Shown: positions 14,510 through 19,619 of the stretch, piece by piece
Position numbering within the stretch: position 1 is the stretch's first letter
Layout of the letters: each line of letters begins with the position of its first letter
Source: a virus
Reading direction: 5' to 3' (one strand)
DNA length: 24,161 bases
Virus record (IMG/VR): IMGVR_UViG_3300020470_003748
Span: 1-24,161 of that record
Position numbers and translations under genes: made by a program
The notes under the pieces: generated by a model
Databases searched by the model: none
The model's input: only the letters and a program-made list of their open reading frames with translations
Told to the model about the DNA's origin: nothing

Positions 14510-14689
14510 TTACTTCTTTTTTATATCAAAGGAAATCTGTATAAAAAAATGAATCTCTCGGTGGAAAAGAGAGATTAACTTTCCGAAATGGACTTCCCAA
14601 GTCTTCTTTTCTGTCTTTTTTTCGGAATGGCCTCCTGAAAGCATAAGATCCACACCTCTATTTATGTGGAGATCCCCATCGTTTTTCAT
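14510..14689 (-). CDS. Small protein after glutaredoxin (59 aa)
   Basis: ATG 14689 overlaps the glutaredoxin stop by ATGA. The product MKNDGDLHINRGVDLMLSGGHS continues EKKTEKKTWEVHFGKL and ends in a hydrophobic/basic stretch (IHFFIQISFDIKKK). A longer in-frame start inside the glutaredoxin gene is less likely. Its final third is encoded by a terminator-like hairpin and U tract, so the natural C-terminus or the function of this end is uncertain. No family recognised. Confidence 0.6.
   Translation of the reverse strand: MKNDGDLHINRGVDLMLSGGHSEKKTEKKTWEVHFGKLISLFHREIHFFIQISFDIKKK
14543..14576 (-). terminator. Terminator-like hairpin inside the 59-aa ORF
   Basis: On the minus strand AATCTCTC (14569-14576) and GAGAGATT (14552-14559) form a perfect 8-bp stem with a 9-nt loop, followed by CA and seven T (14543-14549). 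This has rho-independent terminator form and would end transcripts coming from the talC/nrdC operon. It lies inside the end of an ORF, hence moderate confidence. Confidence 0.6.
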
Positions 14690-14922
14690 GTTAGAATACG
14701 ATGTTCCTTCAAGTATTCTATCGTCTCTTGGCAATCCCCGATGTGTTTTCCATCCATCTCCACTTGTGGGAACTGGATTTTGCCAGGAAACTTAGCAGTA
14801 AATTCTTCTGCCGTAAAATCATCATCAAGAACTAGGTAATCAAAATCTTTTCCAAGTAGTTCGAGAACCATGATAATTTTTCTACAAAGTCCGCATTTAT
14901 CTTTACCCCAAATAGTAAACAT
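14686..14922 (-). CDS. nrdC: Glutaredoxin (CGLC type)
   Basis: This 78-residue thioredoxin-fold protein has the redox motif CGLC (Cys10, Cys13), the cis-proline segment IQFPQVEMDGKHIGDCQETIEYL and a C-terminal helix, the full glutaredoxin layout. T4 NrdC and cyanophage glutaredoxins supply electrons to ribonucleotide reductase, linking it to DNA precursor supply. It has a strong AGGAGG site. It sits downstream of talC in the same transcript. The CGLC pair is unusual beside the CPYC of the second glutaredoxin at 20370. Confidence 0.9.
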   Translation of the reverse strand: MFTIWGKDKCGLCRKIIMVLELLGKDFDYLVLDDDFTAEEFTAKFPGKIQFPQVEMDGKHIGDCQETIEYLKEHRILT

Positions 14923-14930
14923 AAAACCTC

Positions 14931-15134
14931 CTATTCTTTATCTCTGTTTTTAAAAAGGTCTTCCATATTATCAAACATCTTATCCAATTGAATAAGTTGT
15001 TCGATGTTTGCAATCATTTTAGAAATAGTCACGGCTACATGAGGATCTTCATGTCTTGCAGCAAAAGCTAATGCATTACGCAGATTTGATTCTGCATCTT
15101 TTAATGATTGTTCTACAGATTCAGAGAGTGCCAT
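14931..15134 (-). CDS. Small helical protein downstream of talC (67 aa)
   Basis: ATG 15134 (MALSESVEQSLKDAESNL) is preferred to an earlier start inside talC; the overlap with talC is then 14 nt. The protein is one long helical hairpin: RNALAFAARHEDPHVAVTIS / MIANIEQLIQLDKMFDNMEDLF. The gene follows talC in cyanophages as I remember them, without known function. A protein-protein adaptor is possible. Confidence 0.75.
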   Translation of the reverse strand: MALSESVEQSLKDAESNLRNALAFAARHEDPHVAVTISKMIANIEQLIQLDKMFDNMEDLFKNRDKE

Positions 15135-15774
15135 TGATTGAGTCCCAGTCTTTTTGAAAACGTTCCAGTCCATTATCTGTCAAGATATGATTAAACATCT
15201 TATCAAAAACACCGACTGGTAGTGTACATACTTCCGAACCTGCAGCAAAACAACGTCCTACATGATGAACATCACGGAGAGATGCGGATAGAATATTTGT
15301 ACGAACCATATGCTCACGATAAACTTGAGCAATAGTTTGCACTAAGGAAACACCAGAGAAAGAATTGTCATTCAGTCTTCCAACAAAGGGAGACACATAA
15401 GTTGCATCTGCTTTTGCAGCAAGAATGGCCTGTGATGCAGAGAATACTAGAGTAACATTAGTAGTGAATCCTTCACCTCTCAGTGCCTTACATGCTTTAA
15501 GTCCTTCGACTGTGCAAGGTACTTTGATAGTAACGTTCTTCATCTCTTTGAATACCTGTGCCTGATCGATCATGTCAGGTGCAGTATCAGCAACAACCTC
15601 AGCAGAGATAGACTCAAAATGAGGGAACTCCTCAGAGATCTCTCTGATCGTCTCTACGGGGTCTTTACCAGCCTTAAGGATAAGAGTTGGATTTGTAGTC
15701 ACACCGTCTACAAGACCCGTGGCGTTTCCCCTACGGATCTCTTCGATATCGGCAGTGTCAAGAAAGATTCTCAT
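15121..15774 (-). CDS. talC: Transaldolase, small TalC/fructose-6-phosphate aldolase type
   Basis: The 217-residue beta/alpha barrel begins MRIFLDTADIEEIR with Asp6, has GVTTNPTLI (24-32), the Schiff-base Lys84 in NVTIKVPCT, then TTNVTLVFSASQAILAA and ATYVSPFVGRLND. These are the catalytic and phosphate-binding features of the short transaldolase subfamily. In cyanophages TalC shifts host carbon from the Calvin cycle toward the pentose phosphate pathway, making NADPH and ribose-5-phosphate for nucleotide synthesis. It overlaps the preceding gene by ATGA and lies in the operon started at the 16142-16170 promoter with the glutaredoxin gene. Confidence 0.97.
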   Translation of the reverse strand: MRIFLDTADIEEIRRGNATGLVDGVTTNPTLILKAGKDPVETIREISEEFPHFESISAEVVADTAPDMIDQAQVFKEMKNVTIKVPCTVEGLKACKALRGEGFTTNVTLVFSASQAILAAKADATYVSPFVGRLNDNSFSGVSLVQTIAQVYREHMVRTNILSASLRDVHHVGRCFAAGSEVCTLPVGVFDKMFNHILTDNGLERFQKDWDSINGTL

Positions 15775-15968
15775 TGGTCATCATCTCCATCTAATCTGTG
15801 TTTCTTTCGAATTTTTTTAAGTTGTTTTAGTTCTTCTTTGATTTGTTGATATGCAACTTCCACTTCTATCTTATTCGCAATCTCCATAGCACATACCATA
15901 GAAACCTTGTCTCCGAAACGGGCAAGAGCCCGTTCGAAGTCATTATCATGCGAGTAGAATGGAACCAT
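15771..15968 (-). CDS. Small conserved protein upstream of talC (65 aa)
   Basis: MVPFYSHDNDFERALARFGD is followed by a helix KVSMVCAMEIANKIEVEVAYQQIKEELKQLKK and a charged end (IRKKHRLDGDDDQ). The stop overlaps the talC ATG by ATGA, so TalC translation is probably coupled to it. It begins 2 nt after the 48-aa gene. No family recognised. Confidence 0.75.
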   Translation of the reverse strand: MVPFYSHDNDFERALARFGDKVSMVCAMEIANKIEVEVAYQQIKEELKQLKKIRKKHRLDGDDDQ

Positions 15969-15970
15969 AG

Positions 15971-16117
15971 TTATTTTTTAATAGTATCAAGGAAAAGGAA
16001 ATTGGGGTGTTCAGCCTTGTATTTTTCAACTTCTTTCAGATCTTTTAGAAAGATTGAAACTGTGGGCTGATGCTCTTTAAAACAATAACGCAATTGGATA
16101 AAATCTTGTTGAGCCAT
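15971..16117 (-). CDS. First gene of the talC transcript (48 aa)
   Basis: ATG 16117 to TAA 15971 encodes MAQQDFIQLRYCFKEHQPTV with a C-terminal SIFLKDLKEVEKYKAEHPN and FLFLDTIKK. A GGGAG site lies 7 nt upstream and the gene is the first after the strong promoter at 16142-16170. Too short for family assignment, but promoter, ribosome site and tight 2-nt spacing to the next gene support it. Confidence 0.72.
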   Translation of the reverse strand: MAQQDFIQLRYCFKEHQPTVSIFLKDLKEVEKYKAEHPNFLFLDTIKK

Positions 16118-16141
16118 TTTGGTTCTCCCAATGATAGTGGC

Positions 16142-16170
16142 ATTATATCCCCTTATATAGGGTAAGTCAA
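16142..16170 (-). promoter_or_regulatory. Near-consensus sigma-70 promoter for the talC-nrdC operon
   Basis: On the minus strand TTGACT (16165-16170), a 17-nt spacer and a perfect TATAAT (16142-16147) form a host-type early promoter. The spacer contains a CCCTATATAAGGGG palindrome, which could bind a regulator or melt easily. It lies just after the stop of the upstream gene, and the expected start is about 20 nt before ATG 16117. Confidence 0.82.
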
Positions 16171-16446
16171 CTAAAGTTTTCCTCCTACAGTTCCATCATA
16201 CGACGAAGCTGTTTCTGGGAATCCGTGTTTGACCCCATGTAGGTGGAATACAGTTCCATCGTAACAAGCCCCCTTCGTAAGTGCGGTGATGATTCCCTTA
16301 CCTTCCTTGTCATAGCTAGTCCAAAGTCCAAATCGCGTCTCCTTGAGTTCGAATAATCCTGTTCCATGGTCATACCATTGTCCTTCTTTAATTAAGTGGT
16401 TGTAAGGGTGTTCTTCAATCGTTGAACTCTTCGTTTCTTCGTTCAT
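16171..16446 (-). CDS. Conserved cyanophage-type protein (91 aa)
   Basis: The core YDHGTGLFELKETRFGLWTSYDKEGKG and ITALTKGACYDGTVFHLHGVKHGFPE reads like a compact beta-rich domain that I recall from cyanophages without a function. The N-terminus (MNEETKSSTIEEHPYNHL) is polar. It overlaps the previous gene by 32 nt and ends at the 16142-16170 promoter, so it closes the small-protein operon. The other frame over 16185-16373 is a shadow. Confidence 0.8.
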   Translation of the reverse strand: MNEETKSSTIEEHPYNHLIKEGQWYDHGTGLFELKETRFGLWTSYDKEGKGIITALTKGACYDGTVFHLHGVKHGFPETASSYDGTVGGKL

Positions 16447-16600
16447 CTAAGTACCTGATTATTTCGTCTCTCCATTCCATAAGTTCATTAAAGCATTCCT
16501 GATTATGTGAACACTGACGTAGTTCATGATCAGGTTTTAATACACTTTCATAAAAAAGACCGAGAGCATCTCGGCGTTTCTCATGTTTAATAGAATCCAT
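16415..16600 (-). CDS. Small charged helical protein (61 aa)
   Basis: MDSIKHEKRRDALGLFYESV, then LKPDHELRQCSHNQECFNEL and MEWRDEIIRYLDERRNEEFND: soluble and helical with two cysteines (CSHNQEC). It overlaps the upstream membrane protein by 14 nt and the downstream gene by 32 nt. No family recognised. Confidence 0.7.
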   Translation of the reverse strand: MDSIKHEKRRDALGLFYESVLKPDHELRQCSHNQECFNELMEWRDEIIRYLDERRNEEFND

Positions 16601-16865
16601 TAGGTTTCTCCTCTGTGTTTAGATTGTCTTTCATTAACTCTACAGCATCCCACTGCTTAGCCATTTCATCTGTCAGATACAGAACTCTTTTCTCATGAAT
16701 CTGATCTCTCTCCAACAAATAGCCAATGGTATCAGACAATCGTTGCCTATTACCTTCCTTATCAATGAGAAAGATACTATAAGTATTTTGAAATTTTTTC
16801 TCAAGTCTAAATTTAATGTACACGAAGAGTACAAAATTCAGGAGGATTACAAATAAGTAAATCAT
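16587..16865 (-). CDS. Single-pass membrane protein (92 aa)
   Basis: Residues 1-18 (MIYLFVILLNFVLFVYIKF) form one N-terminal transmembrane anchor followed by basic residues, so the rest should face the cytoplasm. That part (EKKFQNTYSIFLIDKEGNRQ and LSDTIGYLLERDQIHEKRVL) is helical and charged. The start overlaps the stop of the coiled-coil gene by ATGA. Unknown function. Confidence 0.75.
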   Translation of the reverse strand: MIYLFVILLNFVLFVYIKFRLEKKFQNTYSIFLIDKEGNRQRLSDTIGYLLERDQIHEKRVLYLTDEMAKQWDAVELMKDNLNTEEKPNGFY

Positions 16866-17122
16866 TTAACCTTGGAGAGGTCTTCAAATGTTAACATGTC
16901 AGGATCTCTTTGTCCAGCGGGAACAAACTTATATTCGTTATTCCATTTGAACGACGTGTTATTTAATTCATGTTTGACAACCTCTGCTACTGCTTCTGGT
17001 TCGTTCTCTAATTTTGCAAGAACCTGAGCAAGAAGTAATTTAACCTCATGTATCTCAGCATGGATGTCTTGATGGTGAAACCTCAGTGATTTTTCAATCA
17101 ATTTCTGAATTTTTTTCTTCAT
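16862..17122 (-). CDS. Coiled-coil-like protein (86 aa)
   Basis: I choose ATG 17122 (MKKKIQKLIEKSLRF); an ATG at 17134 in frame adds MLTV. Residues 1-50 form a His/Glu/Leu heptad-like helix (DIHAEIHEVKLLLAQVLAKLENE). The C-terminal part reads SFKWNNEYKFVPAGQRDPDMLTFEDLSKVK. A TATAAATA motif lies at 17141-17148, close enough that the start at 17134 would have almost no leader. No family recognised. Confidence 0.7.
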   Translation of the reverse strand: MKKKIQKLIEKSLRFHHQDIHAEIHEVKLLLAQVLAKLENEPEAVAEVVKHELNNTSFKWNNEYKFVPAGQRDPDMLTFEDLSKVK

Positions 17123-17140
17123 AACAGTGAGCATTCTCAA

Positions 17141-17148
17141 TATTTATA
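17141..17148 (-). promoter_or_regulatory. T4-late-type TATAAATA promoter candidate
   Basis: An exact TATAAATA on the minus strand lies 18 nt before ATG 17122 and shares bases with the stop codon of the upstream 34-aa ORF. This equals the T4 late promoter core. It would allow late expression of the coiled-coil and membrane genes from within the overlapped operon. Confidence 0.5.
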
Positions 17149-17248
17149 GGTCACTTAAGACACTAATCAGAAACAACATTACTCCGAAACCTAAGAAGTA
17201 GGCAAGGATAATGAGGAAACTTATCTCAGTGGGCAGTGCCGTTTCCAT
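17144..17248 (-). CDS. Tiny membrane peptide (34 aa)
   Basis: ATG 17248 to TAA 17144 gives METALPTEISFLIILAYFLG then FGVMLFLISVLSDL: one transmembrane helix of about 22 residues with an acidic N-terminus. It overlaps the previous ORF by 23 nt. Size and topology recall photosystem or cytochrome b6f small subunits, but no specific match is visible, and the ribosome site is weak. Confidence 0.5.
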   Translation of the reverse strand: METALPTEISFLIILAYFLGFGVMLFLISVLSDL

Positions 17249-17357
17249 CGTAGTCATCAGAGTCATAGTAATTATTCTCTCCTTTTAAAAACCCAAAGGT
17301 AAGAGTCGTTACAACAAAGGGTACGGAAATCCACATTAGAAAGTGTGCAAAGGTCAT
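17226..17357 (-). CDS. Tiny membrane protein with acidic tail (43 aa)
   Basis: ATG 17357 overlaps the preceding stop by ATGA. MTFAHFLMWISVPFVVTTLT then FGFLKGENNYYDSDDYDGNGTAH: one transmembrane helix and an acidic, Tyr/Asn-rich cytoplasmic tail. The coupling to its neighbour supports expression. Function unknown. Confidence 0.6.
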   Translation of the reverse strand: MTFAHFLMWISVPFVVTTLTFGFLKGENNYYDSDDYDGNGTAH

Positions 17358-17503
17358 GGGTTTGATGGGTCTAATCCTAGTTCAATAAGGTAATCTACCC
17401 ACCACTGTGGGTTCTTTTGTTGTCTCCACTGAGGCACTGGGACTCCTTTCTCAACCACATAGTATTGATGAAGGCTATCCTCGATAATCTGTGCGATCTC
17501 CAT
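17354..17503 (-). CDS. Small protein with strong embedded ribosome site (49 aa)
   Basis: The chosen start is ATG 17503 (MEIAQIIEDSLHQYYVVEKG), because the bases just upstream, GAGGAGGAAGAGGAG, make a very strong Shine-Dalgarno and longer readings lie inside the previous gene. The rest is VPVPQWRQQKNPQWWVDYLIELGLDPSNP: soluble, Trp-rich. The final codons overlap the next start by ATGA. Confidence 0.65.
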   Translation of the reverse strand: MEIAQIIEDSLHQYYVVEKGVPVPQWRQQKNPQWWVDYLIELGLDPSNP

Positions 17504-17690
17504 ACTCCTCTTCCTCCTCATCAACATCTGCATACGGGTTGTCCACATAGGGTCCTCGTTTTCGAAGGGGTTCTTTTCGAACATAGGCAGTTTCTTCATT
17601 GACGGCAGATAACCATACAGCAACTTTCATCACTATGTAAATGACAGCGATTGGCGAAAGACACGCCAATAGTATGAGGTTTTGTCTCAT
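17475..17690 (-). CDS. Membrane protein with polyglutamate tail (71 aa)
   Basis: An N-terminal membrane helix (LILLACLSPIAVIYIVMKVAVWL, about residues 5-27) is followed by a basic region (RKEPLRKRGP) and an acidic end (DVDEEEEEYGDRTDYRG). The start overlaps the 2OG oxygenase stop by ATGA. The Glu run provides the Shine-Dalgarno of the next gene. No family recognised. Confidence 0.75.
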   Translation of the reverse strand: MRQNLILLACLSPIAVIYIVMKVAVWLSAVNEETAYVRKEPLRKRGPYVDNPYADVDEEEEEYGDRTDYRG

Positions 17691-18157
17691 GTGTAGTAAT
17701 TTCCTGCAAGGACTACTCTCCCTTTAGATGTGTTAGGTGGGACAGCATGTTTGTAATCGGATGAAAATATAACACACATACCAGTAGCAGTTTCAATGGT
17801 TCTATCTTCAAAGACCAGTGGGGATGACCCGTCTGGAACCCTAACATAATACACGAAAGAATACGAACATGGGGTATGTGTATGGGGATCCGCATAATCC
17901 CCCTCATTGTATATAGCTGCCCACAATTCTGTGCCTGTGGGATTTATCTCAAATGTGGTAGTATCTAATACCCAATCACTTAATTCTCTAAAAATTTTAG
18001 GAAAAGTATCGAATCCAGTATGTTTTTCTACTACTAAACTACTTTCCTCAGGGGTTGCATCAGGCAACCAATCAATAAACTTCAGTAGTTTATCATTAAT
18101 AGTATCTGCATCTGGATGATACAGTACCTCTAAACATGGGCGTTTTCCAATCCCCAT
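17687..18157 (-). CDS. 2OG-Fe(II) oxygenase (second of three)
   Basis: The 156-residue protein fits the small phage family of 2OG-Fe(II) oxygenases (PF13759 type): ELWAAIYNEGDYADPHTHTPCSYSFVYYV carries His92 and His94, the segment PLVFEDRTIETATGMCVIFSSDYKHAVPP gives His137, and GRVVLAGNYY gives Arg147. The metal site is therefore HxH...H rather than the usual HxD...H, so either Fe is held by His92/His94/His137 or the acidic ligand is elsewhere. It lies in the middle of the small membrane-protein run and overlaps the next gene by ATGA. Substrate unknown. Confidence 0.82.
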   Translation of the reverse strand: MGIGKRPCLEVLYHPDADTINDKLLKFIDWLPDATPEESSLVVEKHTGFDTFPKIFRELSDWVLDTTTFEINPTGTELWAAIYNEGDYADPHTHTPCSYSFVYYVRVPDGSSPLVFEDRTIETATGMCVIFSSDYKHAVPPNTSKGRVVLAGNYYT

Positions 18158-18213
18158 ACAATAAAATATGCAATGGTAGCAAAAATAATAACAGCATTAA
18201 TAATAGTAGACAT
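18130..18213 (-). CDS. Tiny membrane peptide (27 aa)
   Basis: ATG 18213, preceded at ideal spacing by GGAGG, to TAG 18130: MSTIINAVIIFATIAYFIVW then GLENAHV. It is almost all one transmembrane helix. It overlaps the 2OG oxygenase start by 28 nt, in the manner of a leader for coupled translation. The strong ribosome site argues for expression. It might act as a small membrane regulator or mimic photosynthetic small subunits such as PetN. Confidence 0.62.
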   Translation of the reverse strand: MSTIINAVIIFATIAYFIVWGLENAHV

Positions 18214-18227
18214 TGTTCTAACCTCCG

Positions 18228-18599
18228 TTAGCGACGAACTACAGCTACTCCATCATCATCATCGTCATCATCATCATCGTCTTCATATGTAGAGGGTTCT
18301 TCCCAAAGAGACTCTCTCTTCTGTCGAACTCTCTCCTGTAATGCTTCATAAGGATCCTTCTTAAAAGGATCATCATCATCTAACTCGGGTAACTCAGGCT
18401 TAGGGCCATCAAAAGTAATACCCATTAGAACACCAGTTCCTTTAACCTCTTCCATCTCTGGATGAGATTTAACTTTTGGGTTTTGTCTGTACCCATCAGT
18501 TTCATTGACTATCCTCATAGCCTGCCACATGAATGACAATGCAAACAAAGCTAATCCAAGCCATGCTATCATAAACATGTATTGTGGGATGTCATTCAT
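18228..18599 (-). CDS. Single-pass membrane protein with HPEM motif and polyaspartate tail (123 aa)
   Basis: One transmembrane helix at residues 8-30 (MFMIAWLGLALFALSFMWQAM) is followed by KSHPEMEEVKGTGVLMGITFDGPKPELPELDDDDPF, a charged helix (QERVRQKRES) and a run of ten aspartates (EDDDDDDDDDDGVAVVRR). The Asp run is encoded by repeated GAT/GAC. The HPEM segment resembles the 75-aa membrane protein at 14261. Function unknown; the acidic tail should bind cations or basic partners. Confidence 0.78.
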   Translation of the reverse strand: MNDIPQYMFMIAWLGLALFALSFMWQAMRIVNETDGYRQNPKVKSHPEMEEVKGTGVLMGITFDGPKPELPELDDDDPFKKDPYEALQERVRQKRESLWEEPSTYEDDDDDDDDDDGVAVVRR

Positions 18600-18602
18600 A
18601 AG

Positions 18603-18884
18603 TCAAACACTAGGTCTGTAAGTATTGACAATGGGAGCAATTTGTTCTTTAACTTTGTCAACAATGTCTTGGATGACATTGACATCAATACCAAGAAAAG
18701 GTGGTATCATTCCCATTACTCTGAAAAAACCTTCAGCAAACAGAGCAAGGAAAATCAACCCCAAAACCATACTAAGAAGCGATGCGTTCCGATTATGTTG
18801 ACGGATCGCAGCTTCAATCTTTCGGTCACATTCTTCTTCTGTGACGTAATGTGGGGGCTTAATTTCCTCCATTCTGTGAGACAT
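18603..18884 (-). CDS. Conserved membrane protein (93 aa)
   Basis: The N-terminus MSHRMEEIKPPHYVTEEECD with RKIEAAIRQHNRNASLLSMV leads into a transmembrane region (LLSMVLGLIFLALFAEGFFRVMGMI, about residues 36-60) and a C-terminal VNVIQDIVDKVKEQIAPIVNTYRPSV. PHYVTEEECDRKIEAAI and RQHNRNAS look conserved. A promoter TATAAT lies at 18914-18919 and CTAAATA at 18900-18906, so it begins its transcript. I recall relatives in cyanophages without a function. Confidence 0.8.
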   Translation of the reverse strand: MSHRMEEIKPPHYVTEEECDRKIEAAIRQHNRNASLLSMVLGLIFLALFAEGFFRVMGMIPPFLGIDVNVIQDIVDKVKEQIAPIVNTYRPSV

Positions 18885-18899
18885 ACACCTTAGTAAGGT

Positions 18900-18906
18900 T
18901 ATTTAG
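18900..18906 (-). promoter_or_regulatory. Late-promoter-like CTAAATA upstream of 93-aa membrane protein
   Basis: GCTAAATAACC on the minus strand lies 15 nt before ATG 18884. It is followed by an AACCTTACTAAGG imperfect palindrome. Same heptamer as before gp26 and gp4. Confidence 0.4.
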
Positions 18907-18913
18907 CACACCC

Positions 18914-18942
18914 ATTATACAAAAAAAGGGTTGCCAAAGCAA
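18914..18942 (-). promoter_or_regulatory. Sigma-70-like promoter overlapping the terminator
   Basis: TATAAT (18914-18919) follows the U tract of the terminator directly; a TTGCTT at 18937-18942, inside the hairpin, lies exactly 17 nt upstream. The -35 is weak (matching only the leading TTG), so the promoter call rests on the perfect -10. It would restart transcription for the 93-aa membrane gene cluster. Confidence 0.5.
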
Positions 18943-18945
18943 CCC
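18921..18945 (-). terminator. Rho-independent terminator
   Basis: On the minus strand GGGTTGC-TTTG-GCAACCC (18928-18945) forms a perfect 7-bp GC-rich stem with a tetraloop followed by seven T (18921-18927). It ends the transcript of the small-ORF block 18966-19826. Confidence 0.9.
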
Positions 18946-18965
18946 CGAACACATTTATTTGGATT

Positions 18966-19130
18966 TCAACAAGTAATCCTCCAGTTTTGTATACCAAACG
19001 ACTTTAAATTAACCCACTTGGCATAATGTACACCACGATAGGTCAAAAACGCGAAGGTTCTATCTGGATCGTGTTTATCTGGGTCAAAAGCTGGAAGATC
19101 ATATTCGAAACCGATGTTGATCTTCAGCAT
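18966..19130 (-). CDS. Small YRG-motif protein (54 aa)
   Basis: ATG 19130 to TGA 18966 gives MLKINIGFEYDLPAFDPDKH, then DPDRTFAFLTYRGVHYAKWV and NLKSFGIQNWRITC. The phrase FLTYRGVHY matches the TYRGVKY of the 47-aa protein two genes upstream. An AGGAG site is unusually close (2 nt) to the ATG. Last gene before the terminator. Confidence 0.6.
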   Translation of the reverse strand: MLKINIGFEYDLPAFDPDKHDPDRTFAFLTYRGVHYAKWVNLKSFGIQNWRITC

Positions 19131-19138
19131 GACTCCTT

Positions 19139-19243
19139 CTACCCCTTACTAAATGCGTGTAGTAAGCGGACTTCACCATAGAGTAATAAAAGGAATGCTA
19201 CAGATCCTAGGGATACGCTCCCGACGACTGTTAGTGCTTCCAT
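19139..19243 (-). CDS. Tiny membrane peptide (34 aa)
   Basis: ATG 19243 to TAG 19139: MEALTVVGSVSLGSVAFLLL then LYGEVRLLHAFSKG. One transmembrane helix with a basic C-terminus. It lies between two YRG-motif ORFs with short gaps. The ribosome site is poor, so confidence is moderate. Confidence 0.5.
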   Translation of the reverse strand: MEALTVVGSVSLGSVAFLLLLYGEVRLLHAFSKG

Positions 19244-19248
19244 TGGTC

Positions 19249-19392
19249 TTAGCTCTGTGATGCGAACTTACGGTCTACTTTAATACCACGATACATAAGT
19301 TCGTGATTACGGTTTTGCTCTTGCTCAGCAAGAACTTTTGCCTTGTAGCCCTCTGCGTCGTACTTGACGCCTCTATAAGTAATTACGGTCAT
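19249..19392 (-). CDS. DUF4278-like YRG protein (47 aa)
   Basis: ATG 19392 has a good GGAG seven nucleotides upstream. MTVITYRGVKYDAEGYKAKV, LAEQEQNRNHELMYRGIKVD and RKFASQS show two YRG elements (ITYRGVKY and LMYRGIKV) separated by a helix, the layout of the small cyanobacterial DUF4278 family. Presumably taken from the host lineage; function unknown there too. Confidence 0.72.
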   Translation of the reverse strand: MTVITYRGVKYDAEGYKAKVLAEQEQNRNHELMYRGIKVDRKFASQS

Positions 19393-19433
19393 TGTGACTC
19401 TCCTAAAGTAATTGGATTTTTAGGCCCGTTCCT

Positions 19434-19595
19434 TTAGTCGTTTGCGTCCCAGTTGCACTCAGGCGATGCTTCTTGAATAACTTCAATAACTTCTGTCCTG
19501 ATTGATTGACTCACGTTATCGTTTGCATTGATACGACTGATCATGTCAGAAGCATCAGCACAATTCAAATTAACATAGAGTAAAAATTCAAACAT
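19434..19595 (-). CDS. Small conserved protein with hydrophobic N-terminus (53 aa)
   Basis: ATG 19595 to TAA 19434: MFEFLLYVNLNCADASDMIS, RINANDNVSQSIRTEVIEVI and QEASPECNWDAND. Two cysteines (12 and 47) and the ECNWDAND end look conserved and familiar from cyanophages. The N-terminal stretch is too short for a clear signal peptide. It sits after the 19620 gene without a promoter of its own. Confidence 0.65.
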   Translation of the reverse strand: MFEFLLYVNLNCADASDMISRINANDNVSQSIRTEVIEVIQEASPECNWDAND

Positions 19596-19619
19596 GGGAT
19601 GAACGCTCCGTTCCGCGAC

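Noticed and set aside
18245-18290. CAT/CGT triplet repeat as a possible CRISPR or structural repeat
   Set aside because: It is only the codons of the polyaspartate tail of the 123-aa membrane protein; no spacers.
18582-18893. 103-aa plus-strand frame over the 93-aa membrane gene
   Set aside because: Shadow of the conserved minus-strand membrane protein, which has promoter elements upstream.
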